Shown in pieces: positions 42,779 to 52,365 of a stretch of DNA of 64,000 nt. The position numbers and the translations under genes were made by a program. The notes below the pieces were generated by a model that worked only from the letters and a program-made list of their open reading frames with translations, was not told the origin of the DNA and searched no databases. The stretch comes from Ottowia flava (GTDB lineage Bacteria; Pseudomonadota; Gammaproteobacteria; Burkholderiales; Burkholderiaceae_C). Position 1 is the stretch's first letter, and every line of letters begins with the position of its first letter. The stretch lies in the NCBI RefSeq assembly GCF_008017535.1, contig NZ_VRUA01000003.1:186001-250000 (forward strand). Reading direction: 5' to 3'.

Positions 42779-43317
42779 AGCGCATCCTCTATTTAGTAGC
42801 GTGCACGGTTTCGCTAGCGAGCTTGGCTGGGTGCATGGCTGAGTCAGATGACTTGCACCAATGGATGGCGGAACTGCGGCGCACGACTAAGCCGAAGGTC
42901 ACGCCTATCGCAGAGCCCAAGAAATACGTGCCACTGGCCTACTCGGAAGCGGCATCGTTTGACCCTTTCAGCAGCGACAAACTGACCCAGGCATTGCGAC
43001 GAGAGTCAGGCCCTGCCAGCGCCGGAGCCCTTTTGGTGGCGCCCGAGCTCAACCGACGCAAAGAGCCCCTTGAAGCATTCCCGCTGGATGTGATGACCAT
43101 GGTCGGTAGTTTGGATCGCTCGGGGCAGCGCGTGGCGTTGGTTCGCGTCGATAGCCTTCTGCATCAGGTCCGGGTGGGTAATTACCTGGGCCAGAACTAC
43201 GGCCGGGTGCTCAAGATCAACGAAAACGAAGTCGTCCTCAGAGAGATCGTGCAGGACGCGGCTGGTGAATGGATAGAACGCAATACGGTGCTGCAGCTGC
43301 AGGAGAAAGCACAATGA
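42775..43317 (+). CDS. pilP: Type IV pilus lipoprotein PilP
   Basis: 180-residue inner-membrane lipoprotein (lipobox LAGC, Cys 20) with a long flexible linker and a C-terminal beta-sandwich (LEAFPLDVMTMVGSLDRSGQ; VRVGNYLGQNYGRVLKINEN) that bridges PilNO to the secretin PilQ. ATG overlaps the pilO stop; its stop overlaps the pilQ start. Confidence 0.94.
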   Translation: MKRILYLVACTVSLASLAGCMAESDDLHQWMAELRRTTKPKVTPIAEPKKYVPLAYSEAASFDPFSSDKLTQALRRESGPASAGALLVAPELNRRKEPLEAFPLDVMTMVGSLDRSGQRVALVRVDSLLHQVRVGNYLGQNYGRVLKINENEVVLREIVQDAAGEWIERNTVLQLQEKAQ

Positions 43318-45482
43318 AGAACAGGTTTCCCTCCGCGCAGCGGATGGCACGAGTGATAGCGGTCGGGACGGTGTGGCTAGCGCTTGCAGGCGCGGCATAC
43401 GCCGAGGCCTCAATCCAATCCATCACCAGCACCGTTCAAGGTGGTGTTGAAATGGTCCGCATTGATCTGTCGGAGCCGCTCACCGCGGCGCCGGCAGGTT
43501 TTGTCGTGCAGTCTCCAGCGCGGATTGCGCTGGACTTTCCTGGCGTGTCGAGTGGCCTTGGCCGCAACACGGTGGAACTCAACCAGGGCAACCTGCGCGT
43601 CGCTAATATTGCGCAAACGGCGGATCGCACGCGCGTGGTTCTGAATTTGAACAGGGCGACCGCGTACCGTGCCGAGGTGCAAGGACGCAGTGTCCTGGTG
43701 TCTCTCGATCCCGTACCCGCTGTCGCGCTTCCAACTCCGACCAACCCTGTCACGCAGGTCTTCTCCGAGAGTCGAAACGATGCGGCATTGCCTCTGCGGG
43801 ACATCGACTTCCGTCGCGGAGTGGATAACGCCGGTCGCGTGGTAGTGGACCTTGCCAACAATCAGGTTGGTGTGGACATCAAGCAACAGGGCTCGTCGTT
43901 GGTCGTCGAGTTCCTCAGAACCAGTTTGCCCGAAGGTCTGCGTCGTCGCCTGGATGTCACCGATTTCGGCACGCCCGTGCAGACCATCTCCACCGTTCAA
44001 TCCGGTGATCGCGTCCGCATGGTGATCGAGCCCAAAGGTCTCTGGGAGCACAGCGCTTACCAGAGCGATAACCAGTTGGTCGTTGAAGTGCGCCAGCAGA
44101 AAGTCAGCGCCGACAAGCTGACGCAAGGCCCGGGTTACCGTGGTGAGAAGCTGTCGCTGAACTTCCAGAACATCGATGTTCGGTCCCTGCTTCAGGTGAT
44201 CGCCGACTTTACCAACTTCAATATCGTCACCTCTGACACGGTCCAAGGCAACTTGACGTTGCGGCTAAAGGACGTGCCTTGGGATCAGGCACTCGACATC
44301 ATCCTGCAGGCCAAGAGTCTGGGTATGAAGCGGTCGGGCAACGTCCTTCAGATTGCACCAAAGGAAGAATTGGCTGCCAAGGAAAAGGCCGAGCTTGAGG
44401 CTCAGGCTGCGATTCGCAACCTCGAGCCTTTGCGGACGCAGTCGTTCCAGTTGAACTACACCAAGGCAGCAGATATTGCAACTCAACTGACGACTTCGAC
44501 CGGCGGTACGGGCGGCAGTGGTGGCTCCTCGACGGCGGGCGGTAGTTTGCTGAGTTCGCGCGGAAACGTGATTGCGGAGCCGCGGACCAACCAGCTTTTT
44601 ATCTCCGATATTCCGTCGCGCCTCGAGCAGGTTCAGGAAATGATCGCGAAGCTCGACGTGCCCATGCGGCAAGTGCTGATTGAGGCGCGCATCGTCGAGG
44701 CGTCAGACACCTTTGGCAAATCGCTGGGGATCAAGCTGGGCAGTGCCGACATGCGGGGCATCCGGGGTGGTGACGCAGGCTATTCCGTCGGCGGCGGGAA
44801 CCGCGTTGCCATCGGCGGCAACTACAACGCCATTGGCGCCACGACGGGTGCATTCCAGCCCTCCGGGCTCACTACCGACTCATCGCAGTTTCTGAACTTG
44901 CCTGCGCTGGGATTCGGCGGCGCCACGCCCGCGAACTTCGCCATTTCCTTGTTCAGTTCGGCGGCCAACCGGTTCTTGAACTTGGAGTTGTCTGCCCTGG
45001 AAGCCGACGGCAAAGGCAAGGTGGTATCCAGCCCGCGAGTGGTGACTGCTGACCAGATCAAGGCTGTGATCGAGCAGGGTACAGAATTTGCCTATCAGCA
45101 GGCTACTTCGAGCGGTGCGACCTCGGTGGCTTTCCGCAAGGCTGTGTTGAAGCTGGAGGTCACGCCCCAGATCACGCCCGAAGGCAACATCATCTTGGAC
45201 CTGGACGTCAATAAGGACAGCCCCGGGGGTGTCGTGGCGGGCGCAATGTCGATCAACACAAAGCGCGTGAAAACGCAGGTGCTGGTGGAAAATGGCGGCA
45301 CCGTGGTGATCGGTGGCATTTTTGAACTGACCGAGACTGAGCAAGAGAATAAGGTGCCGGTGTTGGGCGACATTCCGGCCATCGGCAACCTGTTCAAGCA
45401 GAAGACACGCCAGGCCGACAAGCAGGAAATGCTGGTGTTCATCACGCCGAAGATGATTTCCGACCACGGCGCGGTGCGTTGA
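43314..45482 (+). CDS. pilQ: Type IV pilus secretin PilQ
   Basis: 722-residue outer-membrane secretin through which the pilus passes. A signal peptide (1-30, ending AYA), two AMIN domains (~32-130 and ~165-270) that hold it to peptidoglycan, an STN/N0 domain (KLSLNFQNIDVRSLLQVIAD), an N1 domain with a Gly/Ser-rich insert (GGTGGSGGSSTAGG), and the secretin core with VPVLGDIPAIGNLFK near the end. CAGGAG lies 9 nt before ATG 43314. Last canonical gene of the operon; an Ig-domain lipoprotein gene follows 40 bp later. Confidence 0.96.
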   Translation: MKNRFPSAQRMARVIAVGTVWLALAGAAYAEASIQSITSTVQGGVEMVRIDLSEPLTAAPAGFVVQSPARIALDFPGVSSGLGRNTVELNQGNLRVANIAQTADRTRVVLNLNRATAYRAEVQGRSVLVSLDPVPAVALPTPTNPVTQVFSESRNDAALPLRDIDFRRGVDNAGRVVVDLANNQVGVDIKQQGSSLVVEFLRTSLPEGLRRRLDVTDFGTPVQTISTVQSGDRVRMVIEPKGLWEHSAYQSDNQLVVEVRQQKVSADKLTQGPGYRGEKLSLNFQNIDVRSLLQVIADFTNFNIVTSDTVQGNLTLRLKDVPWDQALDIILQAKSLGMKRSGNVLQIAPKEELAAKEKAELEAQAAIRNLEPLRTQSFQLNYTKAADIATQLTTSTGGTGGSGGSSTAGGSLLSSRGNVIAEPRTNQLFISDIPSRLEQVQEMIAKLDVPMRQVLIEARIVEASDTFGKSLGIKLGSADMRGIRGGDAGYSVGGGNRVAIGGNYNAIGATTGAFQPSGLTTDSSQFLNLPALGFGGATPANFAISLFSSAANRFLNLELSALEADGKGKVVSSPRVVTADQIKAVIEQGTEFAYQQATSSGATSVAFRKAVLKLEVTPQITPEGNIILDLDVNKDSPGGVVAGAMSINTKRVKTQVLVENGGTVVIGGIFELTETEQENKVPVLGDIPAIGNLFKQKTRQADKQEMLVFITPKMISDHGAVR

Positions 45483-45522
45483 GTTTTTGGAACAGCGACA
45501 GAAGTTTTAAAGGGGATTTGCT

Positions 45523-47007
45523 GTGAAGGCTTTAGGAATTGCGTTTAGTTTGAGCCTTGCGGCTCTGGTCGCTGGCTGCGGCGGCGGCGGCGGTAGTCCG
45601 GGCAACACCGAGTTGGAGTACAAGATTACCTTACGCGCCGATACCAAGGCGCTGCCGGTAAATATTGCCAACGCAGGCCCACAGATTGGCACCAGTGCGC
45701 CGTACACCACTGTGCTGCACGTGGGTGCGACAGAGGGCGGCAAGCCGATCGTCGGAACAAAGGAGGCCTTCGCCTGCAATCTGGAGGCAGGACTGAGAAC
45801 AGGCGCGCTCTACTACCTTGATGGAGACTCAGAACACGAGACTGAGGTGCAGGTGGGGGGGCAGACCGTCAAGATTCCCAACGCCTATCGCAGCGTCGTT
45901 CTGGATTCCAACTCGGGCGGTAATTCGTTTCACTTCCATGCTGGCGATACCCGGGGAACTGCCCGTATTACTTGCTCGATCACGAATCCTCGAGACAACC
46001 AGGTCACCTCTGCGAGTGTGGACATCGTAGTCGGTGACGCCATCGCTCCCGCCGCGGGTATGCCAGCCAGCGTCAACTTCCAGGCACAAGCGCCGCGCTA
46101 TCTGGGTTCCAGAAACAACCCGAACAGCGTGCTTAACAGCATCTCCGTCCAGGCCATGGTGCGTGACGAAGTGGGCCAATGGGTGGGAGACACGACGTCA
46201 CCCAATCTGCAGGTATACATCCATGGAGGCTCGGCTTCTGCTGGGGCGCGTCTGATGCATGATCGTCAAACAGGCACGGTGATCATGACCAATACCCGCA
46301 ACGGGGTGGCCAACTTCTCGTTGTCCAGCGGCGTTGAACGCGGCGTCATTACCTTGGTGATGGTGGCAGACCGCGCCGACAACAATGTGGCCAACGGCAT
46401 TCAGGATCCGATCAGCCAGCGTCTGACAATTCCTGTGGTCAATGGCATTGCATTGAAGCCCTTGGCGATCGCGCCGGATCAGTCTGTCACCGCTACCTGC
46501 AACCAGGCCGTATCCATGGCGTTGGTAGCAACCGACGGCGTGCCGCCGTACACATGGAGCGTCGCTGGAACCATGCCTGCTGGCTTAGCGCTGTCTTCCG
46601 ACGGTCTCGTGACTGGCGTGCCGACGCTGCAGAACGGCGCTGGTGCTGGTACTTATCAGGTGGTGGTCAACGTGACCGACTACAACGGCACTACGGCGTC
46701 TACCAACCTGTCTGTGACGGTGGAGGCTGGAGACTGCAAACCATTGGCGATTGGCGACAGCAGCATTGCCGTTACCAAGGGCACGCACTTCGCGTTTGCG
46801 TTCAGCGCGACCGGTGGCAAGCCGCCATACACTTGGAAGGCTCTGGCAGGTATGCCATCTGGCTTGACGTTGAGCGATGCCGGCATTCTGAGCGGTTCGG
46901 TGTCAACGGTCGGCTCATACAAGATGGTGGTGGAAGTGACCGACAAGGATGGCATCAAGGTGGTTGCCAACGTGACGATCGAGGTAACCGAGCCGGAAAC
47001 CCCGTAA
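45523..47007 (+). CDS. Lipoprotein with two putative Ig (He_PIG-like) domains
   Basis: 494 residues. Lipobox VAGC (Cys 19) followed by a GGGGGSPGN spacer, which suggests surface exposure. Residues ~30-305 are a beta-rich region I cannot name. Two ~85-residue Ig-type repeats follow, each beginning KPLAI, with the shared core PPYTW-x(4-5)-MPxGL-xLS-x-G-x-x-x-G and ending in a VTVE/IEVTE strand (~310-405 and ~406-490). The GTG start follows AAAGGGGATTTGCT. It sits between pilQ and aroK, which are adjacent or separated by damX-like genes in better-known genomes; cotranscription with pilQ and a pilus-linked adhesive role are inferences. Confidence 0.75.
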   Translation: MKALGIAFSLSLAALVAGCGGGGGSPGNTELEYKITLRADTKALPVNIANAGPQIGTSAPYTTVLHVGATEGGKPIVGTKEAFACNLEAGLRTGALYYLDGDSEHETEVQVGGQTVKIPNAYRSVVLDSNSGGNSFHFHAGDTRGTARITCSITNPRDNQVTSASVDIVVGDAIAPAAGMPASVNFQAQAPRYLGSRNNPNSVLNSISVQAMVRDEVGQWVGDTTSPNLQVYIHGGSASAGARLMHDRQTGTVIMTNTRNGVANFSLSSGVERGVITLVMVADRADNNVANGIQDPISQRLTIPVVNGIALKPLAIAPDQSVTATCNQAVSMALVATDGVPPYTWSVAGTMPAGLALSSDGLVTGVPTLQNGAGAGTYQVVVNVTDYNGTTASTNLSVTVEAGDCKPLAIGDSSIAVTKGTHFAFAFSATGGKPPYTWKALAGMPSGLTLSDAGILSGSVSTVGSYKMVVEVTDKDGIKVVANVTIEVTEPETP

Positions 47008-47292
47008 AGCTCTTCAATGCCCCTGCGCCTCATACCGGAGCGCGAGGGCCGACGGATCGCCCCGTCAACGCTTGCAGCGAATCGCGGTTCGGCGCAGGGG
47101 TTGGCGGGGATTTGTTTTTGTTGGCTCCTTGTTTGCGGGGTGATGAGTCGCAGCACCAAACGTCGCAGGCCGCTATCGCACGAGTCACTGCGGAGATAGA
47201 AGAGATTCGCCGAGTTCTTTCAACCGAATCGGCCTTCCCCGTACACTGCCTAAGATGATGTTTTTCCTTCCCCGTGCAACGGACTGGTATTC

Positions 47293-47835
47293 ATGATCGT
47301 TTTTGTCGGCCTCCCTGGCAGTGGCAAATCCTCGGTCGGCAAAGTGATCGCACGTCGGCTGGATATGCCCTGGGTCGATTCCGATCATGAGATCGAACGT
47401 GAACTCGGCTGCACGATCCGCGAGTACTTTGAGGCCAAGGGCGAACACGCTTTTCGCGATCAGGAAGAAGCTGCGCTGGACACACTGACCCAGCGCGTCG
47501 ACACGGTCCTGTCCACCGGCGGCGGCGCCGTCTTGCGCTCAGTCAACCGTCAACGCCTGCGGGACCGCGGCACGGTGATCTACCTGCGCTCGTCACCCGA
47601 GGCGCTGTTCCGTCGCCTGCGGCACGACACGAAGCGCCCGCTGCTGCAGGTGGCCGATCCGCTCAAGCGCTTGCGTGCGCTGTACGCCGAGCGCGATCCG
47701 CTTTACCGGGAATGCGCGCATTTCGTCATCGACACGCACGGTTCGTCGCTGTCGATGCTGGTCAACCGGATCATGATGCAATTGGAACTCGCGCCGGAGG
47801 CCGCCGCCAACCGGCCGAGCGAGAGCTCCGCCTGA
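47293..47835 (+). CDS. aroK: Shikimate kinase
   Basis: 180-residue NMP-kinase-like enzyme phosphorylating shikimate at O3 in aromatic amino acid synthesis. Walker A GLPGSGKSS (6-14), DSDHEIE (Mg/shikimate), RDQEEAAL, STGGGAVL and the lid Arg in KRPLL are all present. 135 bp before aroB, the usual pairing. The 285-bp gap upstream (47008-47292) shows no gene or clear hairpin. Confidence 0.96.
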   Translation: MIVFVGLPGSGKSSVGKVIARRLDMPWVDSDHEIERELGCTIREYFEAKGEHAFRDQEEAALDTLTQRVDTVLSTGGGAVLRSVNRQRLRDRGTVIYLRSSPEALFRRLRHDTKRPLLQVADPLKRLRALYAERDPLYRECAHFVIDTHGSSLSMLVNRIMMQLELAPEAAANRPSESSA

Positions 47836-47970
47836 GCGCCGCGGCAACGCCGTCCTGGCGCCACCGTCACGCCGCCTGGGCACCTCGCACCTGCGCGCTC
47901 GGCAGTTTGCCGCGCAATTCAGCGCCTGTGCGTCGCAAGGAGCGTCGTCCAACGCCCTACACTCGGGCGC

Positions 47971-49089
47971 ATGGCCTTGCCTTTCACCACCCAGATCGTC
48001 GACATTGCGCTGGACGAGCGCAGCTATCCCATCTTGATCGGCCCCGGCCTGCTGGACTCACCGGCAGCGTTTGACCGCGGCAGTGCCAGCGGCGGTACCA
48101 GCGCACTAATCGTAACCAACACCACTGTTGGCCCCCTGTACGCCGACCGGCTGGCCCGCGTGCTCGCCCAACGCCACAGCCAGGTGCGCCAGTTGGCGCT
48201 CCCCGATGGCGAGCAGTACAAGACCTGGGAAAGCCTGAACCAGATTTTTGACGAACTGCTCGGCCACGGCGCCGACCGCAAGACCACGCTGTACGCGCTG
48301 GGCGGCGGCGTGGTGGGCGACATGACGGGCTTTGCCGCCGCCTGCTACATGCGCGGTGTGCCCTTTGTGCAGGTGCCAACCACGCTGCTGGCGCAGGTCG
48401 ATTCATCCGTGGGTGGCAAAACGGCCATCAACCACCCGCTGGGCAAGAACATGGTCGGCGCGTTCTACCAGCCGCAGGCCGTGGTCTGTGATCTCGACGT
48501 GCTCAAGACCCTGCCGCCGCGCGAGATGTCCGCCGGCCTGGCCGAGGTCATCAAGTACGGCCCGATCGCCGACATGGCCCTCTTCGAATGGATCGAAGCC
48601 CACATCGACGCGCTGCGCGCCGGCGACCCTGCGGCGCTGGCGCACGCCGTGCGGCGCAGCTGCGAAATCAAGGCCCACGTCGTTGGCCAGGACGAGCGCG
48701 AAGCCGGCCTGCGCGCGATCCTCAACTTCGGCCACACCTTCGGCCACGCGGTCGAGGCCGGCATGGGCTATGGCGCGTGGCTGCACGGCGAAGGCGTGGG
48801 CGCAGGCATGGTGATGGCGGCTGAGCTGTCGCGCGAACTGGGCTTGGTTGACGCTGCCTTCGTGGATCGCCTGCGCCGCTTGATCGAGCGCGCTGGCTTG
48901 CCCGTGCGCGGCGCCGTGATCGACGCCGCCGACAACGCCGGCCGCTACCTCGAACTGATGCGCGTCGACAAAAAGGCCGAAGGCGGCGAGATCCGCTTTG
49001 TCGTCATCGACGGCCCCGGCAGCGCTGCGGTGCGTGCGGCGCCCGATGAGTTGGTGCGCCAGGTCATCGACCGCTGCTGCGCGGCCTGA
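47971..49089 (+). CDS. aroB: 3-dehydroquinate synthase
   Basis: 372-residue NAD+- and metal-dependent enzyme that cyclises DAHP to 3-dehydroquinate, the second step of the shikimate pathway. The NAD-binding [10 protein letters not shown] and [39 protein letters not shown], and the metal-ligand segment [12 protein letters not shown] are intact. Follows aroK on the same strand. Confidence 0.97.
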   Translation: MALPFTTQIVDIALDERSYPILIGPGLLDSPAAFDRGSASGGTSALIVTNTTVGPLYADRLARVLAQRHSQVRQLALPDGEQYKTWESLNQIFDELLGHGADRKTTLYALGGGVVGDMTGFAAACYMRGVPFVQVPTTLLAQVDSSVGGKTAINHPLGKNMVGAFYQPQAVVCDLDVLKTLPPREMSAGLAEVIKYGPIADMALFEWIEAHIDALRAGDPAALAHAVRRSCEIKAHVVGQDEREAGLRAILNFGHTFGHAVEAGMGYGAWLHGEGVGAGMVMAAELSRELGLVDAAFVDRLRRLIERAGLPVRGAVIDAADNAGRYLELMRVDKKAEGGEIRFVVIDGPGSAAVRAAPDELVRQVIDRCCAA

Positions 49090-49110
49090 CCTCGCCGTTG
49101 GCAATGAGTA

Positions 49111-49169
49111 TGAATTTCATAGCTGCTCGCGCAGGTGATTCTAGGGCTAGGGCTTGATTTGACTGAAAA
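49111..49169 (+). repeat. Repeat family 1, copy 17 (forward, overlaps dgt start)
   Basis: TGAATTTCATAGCTGCTCGC, GCAGGTGATTCTAGGGCTAG, GGCTTGATTTGACTGAAAAT. The only open start region of dgt lies in or just after this copy. Confidence 0.85.
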
Positions 49170-50304
49170 TGCAGTCGGCTTGGCGCCGTACGCCAGCCAC
49201 CCCGCCCAGTCGCGCGGCCGGCTGCACCCCAGCGCCCCGGCGCCCACGCGCAACGCTTTTCAGCGCGACCGCGACCGCATCGTCCATTCCACCGCGTTCC
49301 GCCGCCTGGTTTACAAGACCCAGGTCTTCGTCAACCACGAAGGCGACCTGTTCCGCACGCGCATGACGCATTCGCTGGAAGTGGCACAGCTCGCGCGCTC
49401 CATCGCGCGGCCGCTGGGGCTGCATGAAGATTTGGTTGAAGCCATCGCCCTGGCGCACGACCTGGGCCACACGCCGTTCGGCCACGCGGGGCAGGATGCG
49501 CTCAACGATTGCATGGCCGCACACGGCGGGTTCGAGCACAACCTGCAAAGCCTGCGCGTGGTCGACCACCTGGAGCATCGCTACCCTGACCACGACGGGC
49601 TCAACCTCACGTTCGAGACGCGCGAAGGCATCCTCAAGCACTGCTCGCCCGTCAACGCCCGCAAGCTGGAGGCGGCCGAGCCGGGCGGGGTCGCGCGCCG
49701 TTTCCTGGATGGCACCCAGCCCAGCCTGGAGGCGCAACTGGCCAACCTGGCCGACGAGATCGCCTACAACGCGCACGACATCGACGACGGCGTGCGCTCC
49801 GGCCTGCTGACGCTGGACCAGGTGCAGGCCGTGCCCTTGTTTGCCCAGCACCTGGCCACCGTGCAGCGCGACTTTCCGGCGCTGCAAGGCCGGCGCGTGC
49901 TGTACGAAGCCATCCGTCGCATGCTGTCGGCCCAGGTGTACGACGTGATCGCCGCGACGCAGGCCGCCATCGTCGCTGCGACGCCTACCGATGCCGATGC
50001 TGCGCGCCGCGCCGGGCCGCTGGTGCGCTTTGGCGACGCCATGCGCGCCCAGTCGGCCGAGCTGAAGCGCTTCCTCTTCGCCAACCTGTACCGCCACCCG
50101 CAGGTCACCGACACCACCGCGCGTGGCCGCCAGGTCGTGCGCGAGCTGTTCGCCGCCTATCTGGCCCAGCCCGACGAGCTGCGCCCCAGCTTCGCCCAGC
50201 GCTTCGACCGCGAACGCGCTGTGGCCGACTACATCGCCGGCATGACCGACCGCTTCGCCCTGCGCGAGCACGAGCGCCTGACCGGCCAACGTTTGCTGAG
50301 CTGA
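49135..50304 (+). CDS. dgt: Deoxyguanosinetriphosphate triphosphohydrolase-like protein
   Basis: 389-residue HD-superfamily dNTPase that splits dGTP (or other dNTPs) to the nucleoside and triphosphate. H...HD...D metal site: RMTHSLEVAQ, ALAHDLGHTPFGHAGQD and the later LANLADEIAYNAHDIDDG; RDRIVHSTAFRRLVYKTQVF is the family N-terminal segment. The start is uncertain: GTG at 49135 lies inside repeat copy 17 and gives a repeat-coded first ~12 residues; TTG at 49180 (LAPYASHPAQSRGR) would remove them. No ATG is available in frame, and neither has a good ribosome site. Confidence 0.88.
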   Translation: MILGLGLDLTENAVGLAPYASHPAQSRGRLHPSAPAPTRNAFQRDRDRIVHSTAFRRLVYKTQVFVNHEGDLFRTRMTHSLEVAQLARSIARPLGLHEDLVEAIALAHDLGHTPFGHAGQDALNDCMAAHGGFEHNLQSLRVVDHLEHRYPDHDGLNLTFETREGILKHCSPVNARKLEAAEPGGVARRFLDGTQPSLEAQLANLADEIAYNAHDIDDGVRSGLLTLDQVQAVPLFAQHLATVQRDFPALQGRRVLYEAIRRMLSAQVYDVIAATQAAIVAATPTDADAARRAGPLVRFGDAMRAQSAELKRFLFANLYRHPQVTDTTARGRQVVRELFAAYLAQPDELRPSFAQRFDRERAVADYIAGMTDRFALREHERLTGQRLLS

Positions 50305-50415
50305 GGCCATGCAGCGCCCAGCCCGTGCCGCGCGGCATCTTCCTCCTCCCCGTTGCGGCAGTAGCGCGACGCCACTGTGGCCGCACCGCGATCCTTGCGC
50401 CAGAAAGCCCTTGCG

Positions 50416-51642
50416 ATGAACTCCCCCGCCGCGGCCAGCACCGGCCCCTCGCCACGCAGCAGCGGCGCTGCGTGGATCGTCATCCTGGCCGGCGTCAGCG
50501 CGGCACTGCACGTGGGCAAGCTGCCGCCCGCCATCCCAGCGCTGCAGGCCGAACTGGGCCTGACCCTGGTGCAGGCCGGCTTTCTGTTGTCGCTGGTGCA
50601 ACTGGCGACCATGGCGCTGGGCATCGTGGCCGGGCTGCTGGCCGACGGTATCGGGCTGCGCCGCTGTGTCCTGATCGGCCTTTGCGTGCTGGTGCTGGCC
50701 GGCGCGGCCGGCGGTTTCATGCACAGCGCGACCGGGCTGCTGGTGCTGCGCGCGGTCGAAGGCGTGGGCGTGTTGCTGGTCACGGTGCCGGCGCCCAGCC
50801 TGGTGCGGCGCAACGTGCCGCCGTCGCAGCTGACGCGCATGCTGGGCTTCTGGGGCGCCTTCATGCCCTTCGGCACGGCGACCGCGCTGCTGCTGGGGCC
50901 GGCGGTGATTCCCTGGGGCGGCTGGCCGGGCTGGTGGTGGCTGGTGTCGGCGTTTTCCTTGGTGATGGCGATCTGGGTCTGGCGCGCCGTACCGGCGGAC
51001 GCCCGGGCCAGCACGGGCGCACCGGGCGGTGCGGGCGTGCCGTGGCCCGCGCGCCTGCGCAGCACGGTGGCCAGCGTCGGCCCCTGGCTGGGCGCGCTCA
51101 CCTTTGCCGTGTATTCGGCCCAGTGGCTGGCGGTGATCGGCTTTCTGCCATCGCTGTACCAGCAGGCGGGCTGGGGCGGCGCGCGCGGTGCGGTGCTGAC
51201 CGCCGGCGTGGCGGGCGTCAACATCATCGGCAACGTGCTGGCCGGGCGCCTGCTGGCGCGCGGCGTGCCGGCGCAGCGCTTGCTGTGGGCGGGCTTTGGC
51301 GCGATGGCGCTGGGCGCGGTGCTGGCGTTTTCCGACCTGACGGCCGGCAGCGCCGTGCTGCGTTACGCGGGCGCGCTGCTGTTTTCAGCCATCGGCGGGC
51401 TGATCCCCGGCACGCTGTTCGGCCTGGCGCCGCGCCTGGCGCCGGGCGAACACAGCATCGCCACCACCGTCGGGCTGATGCAGCAACTGTCGGCCGTGGG
51501 CCAGGTCGGTGGCCCGCCGCTGGCCGCTTGGCTGGCCGGGCAGGTGGGCGGCTGGCAGCTGACCTGGGCGATGACCGGTGCCTGCTGCGTGGCCGGCGCG
51601 CTGCTGGCCGCGCTGATCGGGCAGCGCCTGCGGCGTTCGTAG
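50416..51642 (+). CDS. Major facilitator transporter (CynX/NimT-like)
   Basis: 408 residues with 12 predicted membrane helices in two halves. After helix 2 comes GLLADGIGLRRC, the MFS signature loop; helix 5 has GFWGAFMPFGTATALLL, and the second half repeats the pattern (AGVAGVNIIGNVLAGRLLAR). It resembles cyanate/nitroimidazole-type permeases; the substrate and direction are unknown. ATG at 50416 (MNSPAAAS) chosen from where the first helix begins. No obvious partner gene or regulator nearby. Confidence 0.82.
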   Translation: MNSPAAASTGPSPRSSGAAWIVILAGVSAALHVGKLPPAIPALQAELGLTLVQAGFLLSLVQLATMALGIVAGLLADGIGLRRCVLIGLCVLVLAGAAGGFMHSATGLLVLRAVEGVGVLLVTVPAPSLVRRNVPPSQLTRMLGFWGAFMPFGTATALLLGPAVIPWGGWPGWWWLVSAFSLVMAIWVWRAVPADARASTGAPGGAGVPWPARLRSTVASVGPWLGALTFAVYSAQWLAVIGFLPSLYQQAGWGGARGAVLTAGVAGVNIIGNVLAGRLLARGVPAQRLLWAGFGAMALGAVLAFSDLTAGSAVLRYAGALLFSAIGGLIPGTLFGLAPRLAPGEHSIATTVGLMQQLSAVGQVGGPPLAAWLAGQVGGWQLTWAMTGACCVAGALLAALIGQRLRRS

Positions 51643-51697
51643 TCAAATAGGCCGGTAGCGCTACAACCACCTGCGCGACCAGCTATGGTTTTAAGAG
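51642..51697 (-). repeat. Repeat family 1, copy 18 (reverse)
   Basis: AGTCAAATAGGCCGGTAGCG, CTACAACCACCTGCGCGACC and AGCTATGGTTTTAAGA. It begins at the last base of the MFS stop codon. Confidence 0.82.
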
Positions 51698-51731
51698 TAA
51701 GCGGGCAGCCAAGACAAGGCACAATAGCGGC

Positions 51732-52331
51732 ATGACCGCTGCCACCGCTGCCCCCTTGGACGACGACGCCCTGCGCGCCGCCGTCATCGCCGACACCCAG
51801 CGCTGGCTGGAGCGCGCGGTGATCGGCCTGAACCTGTGCCCCTTCGCCAAGGCGCCGGCCGTTAAAGGGCAGGTCCACTACGCCGTCTGCCTGTCGCCCG
51901 AGCCCGAAGCGCTGCTGCTGCAGCTGCAAGATGAGTTGAACGCGCTGGCCGACGCCGACCCCGAAGAGCGCGAAACCACGCTGCTGATGGTGCCGCGCCA
52001 GATGGCCGACTTTCTGGCCTTCAACGATTTCCTGGACGCAACCGACGCCATGCTGGAAGACCTGGGTCTGGAAGGCGAGTTGCAGGTCGCGCCCTTTCAC
52101 CCGCACTTTCAGTTTGACCGCACCGAGCCTGACGACATCGGCAATGCGACCAACCGCTCGCCGTACCCCACACTGCACCTGCTGCGCGAAGAAAGCATCG
52201 ACCGCGCGGTGGAGGCCTTCCCTGAGGCCGAAGAAATCTTCGAAGGCAACATCGCCAAGCTGGAAAAGCTGGGCGCCGCCGGCTGGGCCGCGCTGGACGT
52301 GGGCCCCAGCGTGCCCGAGGACCAGCGCTGA
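51732..52331 (+). CDS. DUF1415 family protein
   Basis: 199 residues, matching the usual DUF1415 length. Conserved blocks: RWLERAVIGLNLCPFAKAPA, QVAPFHPHFQFDRTEPDDIG, NATNRSPYPTLHLLREESID. The NLCPFAK block with one Cys and the His-rich FHPHF suggest an enzyme or metal site, but no activity is established. First of three rightward genes (DUF1415, zinc-ribbon protein, methyltransferase). Confidence 0.88.
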   Translation: MTAATAAPLDDDALRAAVIADTQRWLERAVIGLNLCPFAKAPAVKGQVHYAVCLSPEPEALLLQLQDELNALADADPEERETTLLMVPRQMADFLAFNDFLDATDAMLEDLGLEGELQVAPFHPHFQFDRTEPDDIGNATNRSPYPTLHLLREESIDRAVEAFPEAEEIFEGNIAKLEKLGAAGWAALDVGPSVPEDQR

Positions 52332-52365
52332 AGCGCGTCTCCACGACAACCAAAAACACCGCGCC

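Noticed and set aside
47017-47199. Small 60-codon frame between the Ig lipoprotein and aroK
   Set aside because: No ribosome site, no conserved pattern and no overlap logic with neighbours.
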